In this document: positions 1-6,916 of the stretch, piece by piece | How positions within the stretch are numbered: the first letter of the stretch is position 1 | Layout of the letters: each line of letters opens with the position of its first letter | NCBI GenBank assembly: GCA_964547105.1 | Contig: CAZJLO010000041.1 | Location: forward strand, 1-16,747 | DNA: 16,747 nt | From: RXOA01 sp964547105 | Lineage (GTDB): Bacteria; Bipolaricaulota; Bipolaricaulia; UBA7950; UBA9294 | Direction of reading: 5' to 3' | Translations under genes and position numbers: made by a program | The notes under the pieces: model-generated | Database searches by the model: none | The model's input: only the letters and a program-made list of their open reading frames with translations | What the model was told of the DNA's origin: nothing

Positions 1-194
1 CCCGTCGCCCCGCCATCACCAAGCCCGGACAGGCTCTCCCCATCGCCCCCATTTCCCGGGAGACGCTCCTCGTTGCGTTTCCTCGGCGCATTCGCCTGAC
101 CCAGGCATTCGAAAGGAACCAGCCGTCTCGGCTTTCGTGGCGGATCTCCAGCTCACGCTCTTCCCAAACGGCTAACCTATCCCGAGAGGTCAGG
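1..194. other. Window-edge stretch without an identified gene
   Basis: This stretch lies downstream of the minus-strand carbamoyltransferase gene. Several short frames are open to the window edge on both strands, but none shows a recognisable motif or a start with a Shine-Dalgarno sequence. A small hairpin (AGCCG, loop, CGGCT; 121-133) could be part of a weak terminator for the ygeY-ygeW operon, but on the minus strand it has no uninterrupted T-tract. A partial neighbouring gene cannot be excluded. Confidence 0.4.
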
Positions 195-1181
195 CTACCG
201 GCCTCCGATGGTGAGCGCCATCACGGCCTTGGCGGTGTGAAGACGATTCTCCGCTTCATCGTAAATCACGGAGTGTGGGCCATCGATGACCGAATCGACG
301 ACTTCCTTGCCGCGGTCCGCAGGAAGCGCATGCATGTAGATCGATCCACGGTTGGTGAGAGCCATCCGTCGCTCGTTGCAGATCCAGTCCGTGTGCTGTT
401 TGGCCTTTGCCCCAATCTCCTCGGGGGATGACGCTGCGAAGAAGCCGCCCCAATTCTTTGGGATCACAACATCCGCCCCGCTGAAAGCATCGTCCATATC
501 ATGCGAGATGTTGATCTTCCCCCCGTGGTTGGCGGCGTTTTGCTCCGCTTTGGCGACCACGTCCGGCATGAGTCCGAACCCTTCCGGGTAGGCAAGCGTG
601 ATGTCCATGCCATACCGCGCAAACAAGAGGATCTGCGATTGCGGTACGGAAAGCGGCTTCAGATGACTGTCGGCATAGGCCCAACTGATCCCCACTTTGA
701 GATCCCGCAAATCCTTCCCGAAACGCTCCTGGATCGTCATCAGGTCGGCAAGAACCTGCATCGGATGGTAGATATCATCTTGGAGGTTCAGAACCGGCAC
801 CCGCGATTGCTCGGCGACTCGCTTCAGATACTCGTTGCCCTTGCCGTGTTCGCAGGCCCGGATCGCGATGGCGTGCCCGAACCGCGACAGGACCTTCGCC
901 GTGTCCTCGGGGGTTTCACCGTGGGTCAGTTGAAGACGATCCGGTGTCAGGAAGTGCGCATGCCCCCCCAGCTGAGTGATCCCTGCTTCGATCGAGTTGC
1001 GCGTTCGCGTCGAGCTGTCATAGAAGATCATGAACACGGTCTTATACAACAGCCACGGTGTCACTTGATCGTGTGCGAACGCCGTTTTCAGTTCGTGGGA
1101 CAGACTGAGCAATGTATCGACTTGTTGACGCTTGTAATCTTCGGTTGTGATGAAATGCCGTCCTCGAAAAAAGGTTGACAT
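195..1181 (-). CDS. ygeW: Knotted carbamoyltransferase, YgeW-like
   Basis: A 328-residue cytosolic enzyme of the aspartate/ornithine carbamoyltransferase superfamily. The carbamoyl-phosphate loop STRTR is at residues 57-61, HPMQ (family HPxQ) at 139-142, and the C-terminal NRLHTAKA helix is present. The ornithine-binding HCLP motif of true ornithine carbamoyltransferases reads HALP (284-287), so the key Cys is absent, and the usual SMG ornithine loop is replaced by a KNWGGF segment. Those features and the adjacent ygeY homologue point to the YgeW group, not ArgF. YgeW proteins are linked to anaerobic purine/urate breakdown through ureido and 2,3-diaminopropionate intermediates, probably releasing or transferring a carbamoyl group; that role is inferred here. 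The ATG start has AAGGAGAG six bases upstream. It is the second gene after ygeY, 41 bp away. The E. coli protein is somewhat longer, which I recall but have not checked. Confidence 0.85.
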   Translation of the reverse strand: MSTFFRGRHFITTEDYKRQQVDTLLSLSHELKTAFAHDQVTPWLLYKTVFMIFYDSSTRTRNSIEAGITQLGGHAHFLTPDRLQLTHGETPEDTAKVLSRFGHAIAIRACEHGKGNEYLKRVAEQSRVPVLNLQDDIYHPMQVLADLMTIQERFGKDLRDLKVGISWAYADSHLKPLSVPQSQILLFARYGMDITLAYPEGFGLMPDVVAKAEQNAANHGGKINISHDMDDAFSGADVVIPKNWGGFFAASSPEEIGAKAKQHTDWICNERRMALTNRGSIYMHALPADRGKEVVDSVIDGPHSVIYDEAENRLHTAKAVMALTIGGR

Positions 1182-1222
1182 GATCGACTCTCCTTGCTTG
1201 CTTCCGTGTGCTCTCTTGATGG

Positions 1223-2419
1223 CTAGCGCGTATCTTTCAGGTGTCCTGGAAATGCGGCATAGAAGGCAGCGGCCTTGACCAGTTCGTCGATTCGTACCCG
1301 CTCGTTTGGCGCATGGGCGTACGCTTCATCGCCCGGCCCGAAACCAATCGTAGGAATCTCATACACGCCGCGGGTGACCGTACCGTTGGTGCTGAACACC
1401 CATGTGGACAGCTCGGCCTCGCGGCCGAACACGTCGCGAAACGCCGCTCTCGCTGCCTGGGTGATCGGAGCGTCTTCCCTTTCCAACCAAGCAGGGAAGT
1501 ACTTCTCGGTGGGATAACGGACACCGGTGTAACTCGGTTCATCATAGGTGAGCTCGACGATCTCCGCATCCACGTTTGCTCGGACGGCCGCCTCGTGGAT
1601 TTGCTGCAGCGCCTCGTCTTTCGTTTCCCCCGCAGTCAATCTGCGGTCGATGTGAATCGAACACCGGTCGGGAACGGCATTCACCGAAGGTGAATCGGAG
1701 GTGATCTCCGAAACGACGATCGTTCCCTTGCCGAGAACCGAGTGCGCAACCAACCGGTCGTTCAGGGCCTCAATCTCTCCCACCAGGCGCGCCATTTCAT
1801 AGACGGCGTTGTCCCCTCGTTCCGGTGCACTGGCATGCGCCGACCGGCCGGATGTCTTCACAACCACTTCGATGCGCCCCTTCTGCCCACGGTGAATTCG
1901 AAGGGCCGTTGGTTCGGTGATCACGACATAGTCAGGCCGGACATGATCCTCTTCGATGATGTAGCGCCAACAAAGGCCGTCACAATCTTCCTCAAGGACC
2001 GAGCCGACCACGTAAACCGTCACATCATCCAGCAACCCGAGATCGCGCATCACGCGCATCCCATAGACCATCGAGGCCATCCCGCCCTTCTGATCCGCTG
2101 CCCCGCGACCATACATCCATTCTCCCTCGACCTTGCCCGAGAAGGGGGGGCTGGCCCATTGGGCCGGGTCGCCTACATCCACAGTATCGATATGCGCGTC
2201 CATCGCCACGATGGTCGGGCCCGATCCGACACGTCCAAGAATGTTCCCAAGAGGATCTATCTTGACGTCATCGAAGCCCGTCTTCCGCATTTCATCTCGG
2301 ATCACGTTGACGACATCCTGTTCCCGGCCGGAAAGGCTGTTCGCTTGGATCAGACGGCCCATGAACCCGACGATTTCGTCCTGATAGGCGCAAGCCCGAT
2401 CCATCACTTCTTGTTGCAC
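1223..2419 (-). CDS. ygeY: YgeY-family M20 metallohydrolase (selenium-metabolism-linked type)
   Basis: A 398-residue M20 zinc peptidase/deacylase. The metal and catalytic residues are all visible: H76-x-D78 in MDAHIDTVD, D109 in YGRGAADQ, the E143-E144 pair in VLEEDCDG, and H369 in AYAHAPNE. The dimerisation-domain histidine is in SAHASAPERGDN. The N-terminal pattern (AYQDEIV..., then DPLGNILG) resembles E. coli YgeY, which is about the same length. Such enzymes hydrolyse an N-acyl or N-carbamoyl amino acid-type substrate, and the pairing with YgeW suggests the ureido-acid/diaminopropionate route. The frame stays open to 2557, but the GTG at 2419 has AGGAGG four bases upstream and gives the family-like length, so I chose it. 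A second choice is ATG at 2404. First gene of a two-gene unit with ygeW. Confidence 0.85.
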   Translation of the reverse strand: MQQEVMDRACAYQDEIVGFMGRLIQANSLSGREQDVVNVIRDEMRKTGFDDVKIDPLGNILGRVGSGPTIVAMDAHIDTVDVGDPAQWASPPFSGKVEGEWMYGRGAADQKGGMASMVYGMRVMRDLGLLDDVTVYVVGSVLEEDCDGLCWRYIIEEDHVRPDYVVITEPTALRIHRGQKGRIEVVVKTSGRSAHASAPERGDNAVYEMARLVGEIEALNDRLVAHSVLGKGTIVVSEITSDSPSVNAVPDRCSIHIDRRLTAGETKDEALQQIHEAAVRANVDAEIVELTYDEPSYTGVRYPTEKYFPAWLEREDAPITQAARAAFRDVFGREAELSTWVFSTNGTVTRGVYEIPTIGFGPGDEAYAHAPNERVRIDELVKAAAFYAAFPGHLKDTR

Positions 2420-2823
2420 AACTCCTCCTGTCGATGCCCCCGGACTGCGGTTTTGCAGCCGGCGCTTGTCGGTCGTCGCGGATGGAGAACGCTTCACGGA
2501 TGTTGCGTCAGTCGAAGAGAGAGCGATATTCCCGCCACGCTCGGCCCCGGCCGGCACACTTCATCCATGACCCGACGAGAGCTGTCGCGATCATCTGAAG
2601 TCGCTCCAACGCGGCCCGTGATTCTAATCCTTTGTCCGCTAAGTTCCAACGAACCCGGAAGCTGTCTGTGATAGCATCTTTGCGCCGATTCTCGCCATCA
2701 GCGGCGCGGGATGCGACGCCGCGATCACGAACCCCCGTTGCGCACTGAGTTCTTTTCGCAATGCCGCGTGCGGTACAGTAGATGGATCCGTTGTTCCATC
2801 AGCTCGGGAAGGAGGCTGGATTT
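2420..2823. other. Divergent intergenic region between ygeY and the lipocalin gene
   Basis: These 404 bp separate two diverging genes. The minus-strand half holds the proposed ygeY promoter (2621-2649) and a leader of about 195 nt. That leader has no stop codon in the ygeY frame back to 2557, but no protein features either. A GC hairpin (GCGGCG at 2701-2706 with CGCCGC at 2717-2722) lies nearer the lipocalin side. For the lipocalin only a weak -10 candidate, TACAGT at 2774-2779, is visible. Confidence 0.5.
2621..2649 (-). promoter_or_regulatory. Sigma70-like promoter for ygeY-ygeW
   Basis: Read on the minus strand, a -35 box TTGGAA (2649-2644) is followed after exactly 17 bp by a -10 box TAGAAT (2626-2621), a 5/6 match to TATAAT. 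Transcription would start near 2614 and give a leader of about 195 nt before the ygeY GTG. This is a motif match only. Confidence 0.45.
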
Positions 2824-3396
2824 ATGAAATACTCACTGTGCAGTCTGTTGATCGTTTGCATAGTCGGTTGCGCAGGGCTGATCGGCCTTTCTGCACAACA
2901 ATCCGTCGATGTTCAGGTCGTGGCCGATATCGATGTCGAGCGCTACATGGGATTATGGTATGCGATCGCGAGCATCCCCACATCATTCGAGCAGCAATGC
3001 GTCCAGGGGACAACCGCCGAATACACCCTACTCGAAAACGGCCGGATCGAGGTGAAGAACACCTGCTACGACGCAGAGGGTCAGCTGGATGTCGCCCAGG
3101 GGCAAGCATGGCTTCCCGACGCAACAGAACCATCCAAGCTGAAGGTCAGTTTCGTCCGCTTCCTTGGGCTGTGGTGGTTCGGAGCCCCCTATTGGGTCAT
3201 CGATCTCGCCGCGGACTACAGCTATGCCGTGGTCGGCCATCCGACGAGAACGTACGGCTGGATTCTCAGCCGCACGCCGACCCTTCCTTCCGATGTGCTC
3301 GAAGGGATCTTCGCCCGTCTGGAACAGCAGGGGTACCGTCGCGACCAGTTCCGCACCATCGATCAATCGATTCACGGCTCGCCGCTGTGCCCTTGA
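2824..3396 (+). CDS. blc: Blc-type lipocalin lipoprotein
   Basis: A 190-residue lipocalin of the Blc/apolipoprotein D group, which bind lipids or other hydrophobic molecules and in diderms are anchored in the outer membrane. Residues 1-15 form a lipoprotein signal peptide ending in the lipobox IVG-C16. The lipocalin signature follows as RYMGLWY (G43-x-W45) after DIDVE. Further family landmarks are AEYTLLENG (65-73), a VIDLAADYSYAVVGHP strand pair (125-140) and YGWILSRTP (144-152). C59 and C81 may form a disulfide. The ATG at 2824 is preferred over an ATG 14 codons upstream because GGAAGGAGG lies 5-10 bases before it and the signal peptide starts there. It is coupled to the methyltransferase gene by a stop/start overlap. 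Confidence 0.88.
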   Translation: MKYSLCSLLIVCIVGCAGLIGLSAQQSVDVQVVADIDVERYMGLWYAIASIPTSFEQQCVQGTTAEYTLLENGRIEVKNTCYDAEGQLDVAQGQAWLPDATEPSKLKVSFVRFLGLWWFGAPYWVIDLAADYSYAVVGHPTRTYGWILSRTPTLPSDVLEGIFARLEQQGYRRDQFRTIDQSIHGSPLCP

Positions 3397-4037
3397 ACGG
3401 CTTCCCCGTCAGAACACGGTTCTTCCGTCGGCTGTCCGTCCTCGGCTACCATGCAATCCTCGACCCGTTGCTTGGACCCGTCCACCGATCGGTCGCCCGG
3501 ATATGTCGCCGCGAGCAGTTGCAGACGGTTCTCGACATTGCTTCGGCGACGGGCGCTCAGTGTCGCAGGCTTCACGCAGCCGGGCTTATCGCAACCGGGC
3601 TTGATCTGTCCGAGGCGATGATCCGTCTTGCACGCCGGCGGGGGCCCAAAGCGATCACCTATGTGCTCGGATCCGCCTTTGACCTTCCGTTCGAAGACAA
3701 CCGGTTCGACGCAGCACTGCTTGTTCTTGCACTTCACGAGCATACCGAGAGGCACCGACAAGCGATGCTGAGAGAGGCTCAGCGTGTCACGCAACCTGGC
3801 GGACAACTGATCGTGATTGACTACATGCGGCCGCCGAACCCGCGCGCGAACCCTCTTTGGTGGGCGATCCTCGGCATCGAGAAGCTCGCCGGCGCCACTC
3901 ACCACACTGGGTTTGCCCACTTCATGGGAGACGGCGGATTGACCGGTTTGATCGAGCGATTTGGCCCGCACCAGGGCGTGCTATCCCTTGCATACTGCGG
4001 CACAGTCGGCATCGTGCGGATTACGCTGCACCGTTGA
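3393..4037 (+). CDS. Class I SAM-dependent methyltransferase (UbiE/Methyltransf_11 type)
   Basis: About 214 residues. The SAM-binding motif I is VLDIASATG (47-55), where the common form is VLDxGxGTG, so two glycines are replaced. Motif II is GLDLSEAMIRLAR (69-81). The DLPFEDNRFDAALL stretch (98-110) and VTQPGGQLIVIDY (132-144) are typical of the UbiE-like group. The substrate cannot be read from the sequence; the C-terminal part, with HHTGFAHFMGDGG, may shape the substrate pocket. I place the start at TTG 3393, whose last two bases are the first two of the lipocalin TGA stop (TTGA overlap); GTG at 3387 is an alternative. No Shine-Dalgarno is obvious, in line with translational coupling to the lipocalin. 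Confidence 0.8.
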   Translation: MNGFPVRTRFFRRLSVLGYHAILDPLLGPVHRSVARICRREQLQTVLDIASATGAQCRRLHAAGLIATGLDLSEAMIRLARRRGPKAITYVLGSAFDLPFEDNRFDAALLVLALHEHTERHRQAMLREAQRVTQPGGQLIVIDYMRPPNPRANPLWWAILGIEKLAGATHHTGFAHFMGDGGLTGLIERFGPHQGVLSLAYCGTVGIVRITLHR

Positions 4038-4327
4038 CAGTATTCTGGAAGTCTCCGCCAATCGGCATTGCCCGGCAATCACGGAACAGGGTTACAGCAG
4101 CGATGTTTTCGGCAACACCCGTCAATCTGACCGAAGTCTGGGCCCGGGTGGAACGAAATGTTCTCCACTGATTCGCCTCTCAAGGCCAGCCATCCCCGCG
4201 GGATCAGGGCAGATCGACGTCTCATGCCGGTTCCGGTTCGTCTTCGGATCGATCCGGACACACCGCCGGAGCGGTGCGTGCCGTGAGCTCTGGAAGCACT
4301 GCTTGACGTGCCCAGACGCCGGCCGTC
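4038..4327. other. Convergent intergenic region, no gene seen
   Basis: These 290 bp lie between the stop codons of the methyltransferase (plus) and the exporter (minus). The open frames crossing it have low-complexity or Arg-rich translations without motifs. A perfect 6-bp hairpin (CACCGC at 4261-4266, CGGA loop, GCGGTG at 4271-4276) lacks a T-tract on either strand, so it is at best a weak termination element. Confidence 0.45.
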
Positions 4328-5317
4328 CTACCTCCGTGTTCCAACCGGCTCCCTCGATATCAATCGCTCGCCCAAGCTCCTTCGGCAGGCAAGCGAGCCG
4401 GCCGCCACAGCCGCCGCCCCACCCAGAAGCCGCCAATGGAGCGACACGCCGAGTAGCGCTCCGGCAAGCCCGACTGAGATGATTGGAATCAGATTCGACA
4501 TCGAGCCCAGGAATGCCACACTCCCGTCACGCATCGCGCGATCCCAGAGCGAGTAGGCAATCGCCGTCGGGAAGATCGCCGCGTAGGCCATCTCCAGAAC
4601 CGCCTGCAAGCTCCAGTGCGCATCCTGAGCCTGCAGCATCCCGGGCACCAGGAGAATCAGCCCCGCCACCATGAGAAGGACGCCGATTGCCGCGCCGGTG
4701 GCTGGTTGCGGAACGCGTTTGGCCAAATTCGAGTACACCCCCCACGCCATGCTTCCGACTCCGGCAAGCGTGAGCGGCAGCCACGCCCCAGCAACCGTCG
4801 CAGCCATGCCCGAAGCGGTCCATCCCGAGCCTCCCTGAACCAGCACCGACATCGCCAGCAACACGCCACAAATCCCAAGAGCGATGCCCAGCCCAAGCGG
4901 AAGGGCCCGCGGCCGGATCTTCTGGAACGGAATCGCGAGTACGATCACCCAGGTCGGCCAAAGGTAATTGACAAGCCCGGCGACCACAGCCTGGTCGCGA
5001 TTCGCGGCAAATCCCAGTGCCAGATAGAAAAGACAGAGGTAGACGACAAAGAACGGCCCACACACTCGCAAATGCTTCGACGAGACTTGCCGCCACCATC
5101 CCAACCCGCGCCATCGGATCGTCTTCGCGAGCAGCAGAAGTGAGCCGGAAAGGAGAAACACGATCGAGCTTCCAAGAACGGGCCCGATCACTTCCAGGAA
5201 GTCGCGGGCGACAGCAACGGTCGTCCCCCAGAGAGCAATTGCCATCAGCCCTTGGATCGAAGCCTTCCGCAACCCGGGACGCTCGTTCGCCACTTCGCCT
5301 TCCTCGATCAAGCGCAC
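4328..5317 (-). CDS. EamA/DMT-superfamily exporter, YddG-like
   Basis: A 329-residue inner-membrane protein with about ten hydrophobic helices, the DMT fold of two five-helix EamA repeats. The first repeat strongly recalls the aromatic amino acid exporter YddG: GLMAIALWGTTVAVAR near residue 24, then GFAANRDQAVVAGLVNYLWP in the middle of the repeat; E. coli YddG has GYAATRHQAIEVGMVNYLWP there. The second repeat shows SMAWGVYSNLAKR and AIAYSLWDRAMRDG. Export of aromatic or related amino acids or paraquat-like compounds is the family inference; the actual substrate is unknown. The GTG start at 5317 lies inside the end of the upstream phosphatase gene (10-bp overlap). TTG at 5311 would give a TTGA overlap instead, like the others in this window. 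Confidence 0.82.
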   Translation of the reverse strand: MRLIEEGEVANERPGLRKASIQGLMAIALWGTTVAVARDFLEVIGPVLGSSIVFLLSGSLLLLAKTIRWRGLGWWRQVSSKHLRVCGPFFVVYLCLFYLALGFAANRDQAVVAGLVNYLWPTWVIVLAIPFQKIRPRALPLGLGIALGICGVLLAMSVLVQGGSGWTASGMAATVAGAWLPLTLAGVGSMAWGVYSNLAKRVPQPATGAAIGVLLMVAGLILLVPGMLQAQDAHWSLQAVLEMAYAAIFPTAIAYSLWDRAMRDGSVAFLGSMSNLIPIISVGLAGALLGVSLHWRLLGGAAAVAAGSLACRRSLGERLISREPVGTRR

Positions 5318-5982
5318 TTGCCGCCATCCGGTGACCGCAGCTCGGCTCCGGATTCGAGACTCTCGCCGTTCTCAGCCGATTCTCGCAGGTGGCACGTGTC
5401 GTTCCAGCGATGAAGTTCCCAGGCGCCTTCCCGCGATCGCAGCTCGCAAATGCATGTGTTTCCGAACGCGACGCGAGCCTTTGCGTGATGCGGAATCTCG
5501 AGAACGATTCGAAGCATCGTCATCAGGATTGCGCCGTGCGTGACCGCGACAACGGTTGCACATCCCTGCCTGGCGATGATGTCGCCAAGAAACGAGCGGA
5601 TCCGCGACTCCACCTGTTCGACGCTTTCTCCTCCGGGAATGCAGAACGACGCTCCTAATCGGCGGAACCCCGTGAACGCGTCGGGAAATCGCTGTTGCGC
5701 TTCGTCGGTCGTCAATCCCTGGAGCACGCCGGCGTGACGTTCGCGAAGCCGCGGATCCAGGATCAGCGGAAGCCCGCATCGCTCAGTGATCGACATCGCC
5801 GTGGCCGCAGCTCGTCCGAGGTCGCTGCTCGTGACAAGATCGATCGGTTCCTGCGACAGCCGCAGAGCAACGGCAGCCACTTGCCGCTCACCTCGAGCCG
5901 AGAGCGGGCTGTCCTCCTGCCCCATGAACCTTCGTTCGATATTCCACTCCGTTTCTCCGTGCCGCACAAGAAGCAGTCTCAT
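5308..5982 (-). CDS. Histidine phosphatase (phosphoglycerate mutase-like / CobC-like)
   Basis: A 224-residue member of the histidine phosphatase superfamily. The phospho-acceptor motif is at the extreme N-terminus (LLVRHGETEWN, with R7 and H8). The remaining active-site residues are visible: R57 in SSDLGRAAATA, E81 in RLRERHAG, and H149 in AVTHGAIL. The layout (RHGETEWN, then ERxxGxxxG) fits cofactor-independent phosphatases such as alpha-ribazole phosphatase or broad-specificity sugar phosphatases; the substrate is not determined. The frame runs open to 6111, but the ATG at 5982 has GGGAGA six bases upstream and puts RHGE at the usual place. It overlaps the exporter gene by 10 bp, so the two are probably co-expressed. 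The 115 bp upstream, facing the Nudix remnant, holds no clear promoter. Confidence 0.87.
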   Translation of the reverse strand: MRLLLVRHGETEWNIERRFMGQEDSPLSARGERQVAAVALRLSQEPIDLVTSSDLGRAAATAMSITERCGLPLILDPRLRERHAGVLQGLTTDEAQQRFPDAFTGFRRLGASFCIPGGESVEQVESRIRSFLGDIIARQGCATVVAVTHGAILMTMLRIVLEIPHHAKARVAFGNTCICELRSREGAWELHRWNDTCHLRESAENGESLESGAELRSPDGGKCA

Positions 5983-6097
5983 CGTCGTTCTCCCATGTCT
6001 TCCTCTCCGCACTGGTCCATCCAACAAGCGGCATATGGTACTCTCGCAGCGGAAGGGTTTCCCGGCCGCCGGACGAAGCGGAGGTTCAGCAAGGAGA

Positions 6098-6488
6098 ATG
6101 GTTGCAGGCAAGAAGGTGTTTGCCTACGTCGTGCGCTGGCAAGAGAGGCGGATCGGTTCGTGCTCTTCTTCGCCAGCCACGATGAGCCGGGTGGGGAGTT
6201 CCGAAGGGGTCAATCGAGCCGGGAGAAGGCCCCTCCGATGCCGTGTTCCGCGAGCTGGGCGAAGAGACGGGATTGTCCCGCGAGCACCTCTCTCCGGTCA
6301 TCCTGCTGGGGACAAGACCACATCTAGAGGAACAGCGGTCGTTCTTCGTCGTCCGGCTACGCGCCAACGCTCCACGGGCTTTCGAGCACACGGTAACTGG
6401 ATATGGCATCGATGCCGGGCTCGTGGTTCGATTTCGCTGGCTCTCCGTCGAGCCTCGACTGTCGGAGCTTGTTGTTCAGGGCTGCTGA
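6098..6488 (+). pseudogene. Nudix hydrolase gene broken by two frameshifts
   Basis: Pieces of one Nudix protein are spread over three frames. Frame 2 from ATG 6098 gives MVAGKKVFAYVVRWQE. Frame 1 continues from about 6135 with ADRFVLFFASHDEPGGEF. Frame 0 from about 6200 gives PKGSIEPGEGPSDAVFRE and onwards to TGA at 6486-6488. The joined protein of about 130 residues contains a perfect Nudix box, G-x5-E-x7-REL-x-EE-x-GL (GSIEPGE...RELGEETGL), so the catalytic core itself is intact. Each shift is explained by loss of one base (for example GAGGAGG to GAGAGG near 6141, and TTCCCG to TTCCG near 6200), although a 7-base deletion at the second site fits typical family spacing. AAGGAG lies only one base before the ATG. 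It is a real pseudogene or a product of sequence errors; Nudix enzymes hydrolyse nucleoside diphosphate derivatives. Confidence 0.75.
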
Positions 6489-6586
6489 GCGATGGTCGAT
6501 GCGCTCATCAAGGCTGTCTTCCCCACATCGCAATCTGCCGGTTGATTGCCGTTCGGAAGCACGGCGGCAACCGCTACGTAAACGGG

Positions 6587-6621
6587 GAAAGAGGGAAGGC
6601 TCAGTGCTCCTTCCCTCTTTC
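6587..6621 (+). terminator. Perfect 13-bp hairpin, possible bidirectional terminator
   Basis: GAAAGAGGGAAGG (6587-6599) and its exact complement CCTTCCCTCTTTC (6609-6621) enclose a 9-base loop. The outer A:T pairs place A-rich sequence before and T-rich sequence after a GC-rich core on the plus strand. It lies 99 bp after the Nudix stop and between convergent genes, a natural place for termination. The T run is only three bases, so function is uncertain. Confidence 0.5.
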
Positions 6622-6689
6622 GGAGGACAGTCGTGCAGTGGTGAGCACCTCTCATCTTCGCTCACACCAACGTGCTGAACCGGCCACAT

Positions 6690-6761
6690 GGAGTGCACGA
6701 TCCCGGGTGTGATTCCTCTGCGCCTCTTCCTTGGTCGCTCCGTCGTCGCTCCGTGCACTCC
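6690..6761. repeat. 10-bp inverted repeat enclosing an 11-bp tandem repeat
   Basis: GGAGTGCACG (6690-6699) is exactly complementary to CGTGCACTCC (6752-6761), with 52 bases between. Inside lies GTCGCTCCGT twice (6734-6743, 6745-6754), a period of 11 bp; the second copy runs into the right arm. In RNA the outer arms could close a long-range stem. Confidence 0.5.
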
Positions 6762-6803
6762 CGCAGCTACCCATTATCTCCCCTTTCTCGCTCAAGGAAC
6801 TAT

Positions 6804-6823
6804 GGGTAGATTCCCTACCTTTT
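6804..6823 (+). terminator. Short intrinsic-terminator-like stem with T-tract
   Basis: GGGTAG (6804-6809) pairs with CTACCT (6815-6820; one G-U pair) around a 5-base loop, and the arm runs into TTTT (6820-6823). The left arm can instead pair with CTACCCAT (6767-6774) through ATGGGTAG (6802-6809), so the two structures exclude each other as in attenuators. No plus-strand gene follows closely. Confidence 0.35.
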
Positions 6824-6916
6824 CCCCCTTCAAGCATCAAGTATGATCAACGCTCACGAGCCTACTTCTCGGCACGATCCCCAAACCGCAATCCGACGCC
6901 CGGCCGATTGATTCAC

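Larger units (their letters stand above)
6489..6916. other. Structured non-coding region between convergent genes
   Basis: These 428 bp separate the Nudix remnant (plus) from the response regulator (minus). No open frame has protein-like features. The region holds at least five inverted repeats: the 13-bp hairpin at 6587-6621, GTGAGC/GCTCAC at 6641-6665, a 10-bp pair at 6690-6699 and 6752-6761, an 8-bp pair at 6767-6774 and 6802-6809, and a terminator-like stem at 6804-6820. There is also an 11-bp tandem repeat (GTCGCTCCGT at 6734-6743 and 6745-6754). A small RNA or a compound terminator region is possible. I see no match to tmRNA, RNase P, SRP or other RNAs whose signatures I know. Confidence 0.5.

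Noticed and set aside
1..194. Plus-strand frame open from the window edge through this stretch
   Set aside because: It is open but has no start, no motif, and continues into the antisense of the carbamoyltransferase gene.
501..1178. Long plus-strand open frame opposite the carbamoyltransferase
   Set aside because: It is the antisense shadow of a gene with clear catalytic motifs, and its translation has no recognisable domain.
195..1181. Annotation of the carbamoyltransferase as ornithine carbamoyltransferase (argF)
   Set aside because: The ornithine-binding HCLP motif is HALP and the SMG loop is absent, while the neighbour is a YgeY-type hydrolase.
2420..2557. Longer N-terminus for the M20 hydrolase
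   Set aside because: The extra 46 residues are low in family features and have no ribosome site; AGGAGG fixes the GTG at 2419 and the resulting length matches YgeY.
1742..2671. 309-codon plus-strand open frame opposite the M20 hydrolase
   Set aside because: It is a His/Arg-rich antisense shadow without motifs; the opposite strand encodes all M20 metal ligands.
2838..3392. Upstream extension of the methyltransferase frame through the lipocalin gene
   Set aside because: The translation is Arg-rich and out of frame with a well-defined lipocalin; the methyltransferase fold begins after 3393.
4038..4327. Possible small genes between the methyltransferase and the exporter
   Set aside because: All frames lack ribosome sites and motifs and overlap each other as shadows.
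6690..6761. Inverted repeats as insertion-sequence ends
   Set aside because: Only 52 bases lie between the arms, no transposase remnant is seen, and no target-site duplication flanks them.
6489..6916. Known housekeeping RNA (tmRNA, RNase P, SRP or 6S RNA) in the structured gap
   Set aside because: None of the conserved sequences of tmRNA, RNase P or SRP could be found by eye on either strand, and there is no clear 6S-like closing stem with a central bubble.
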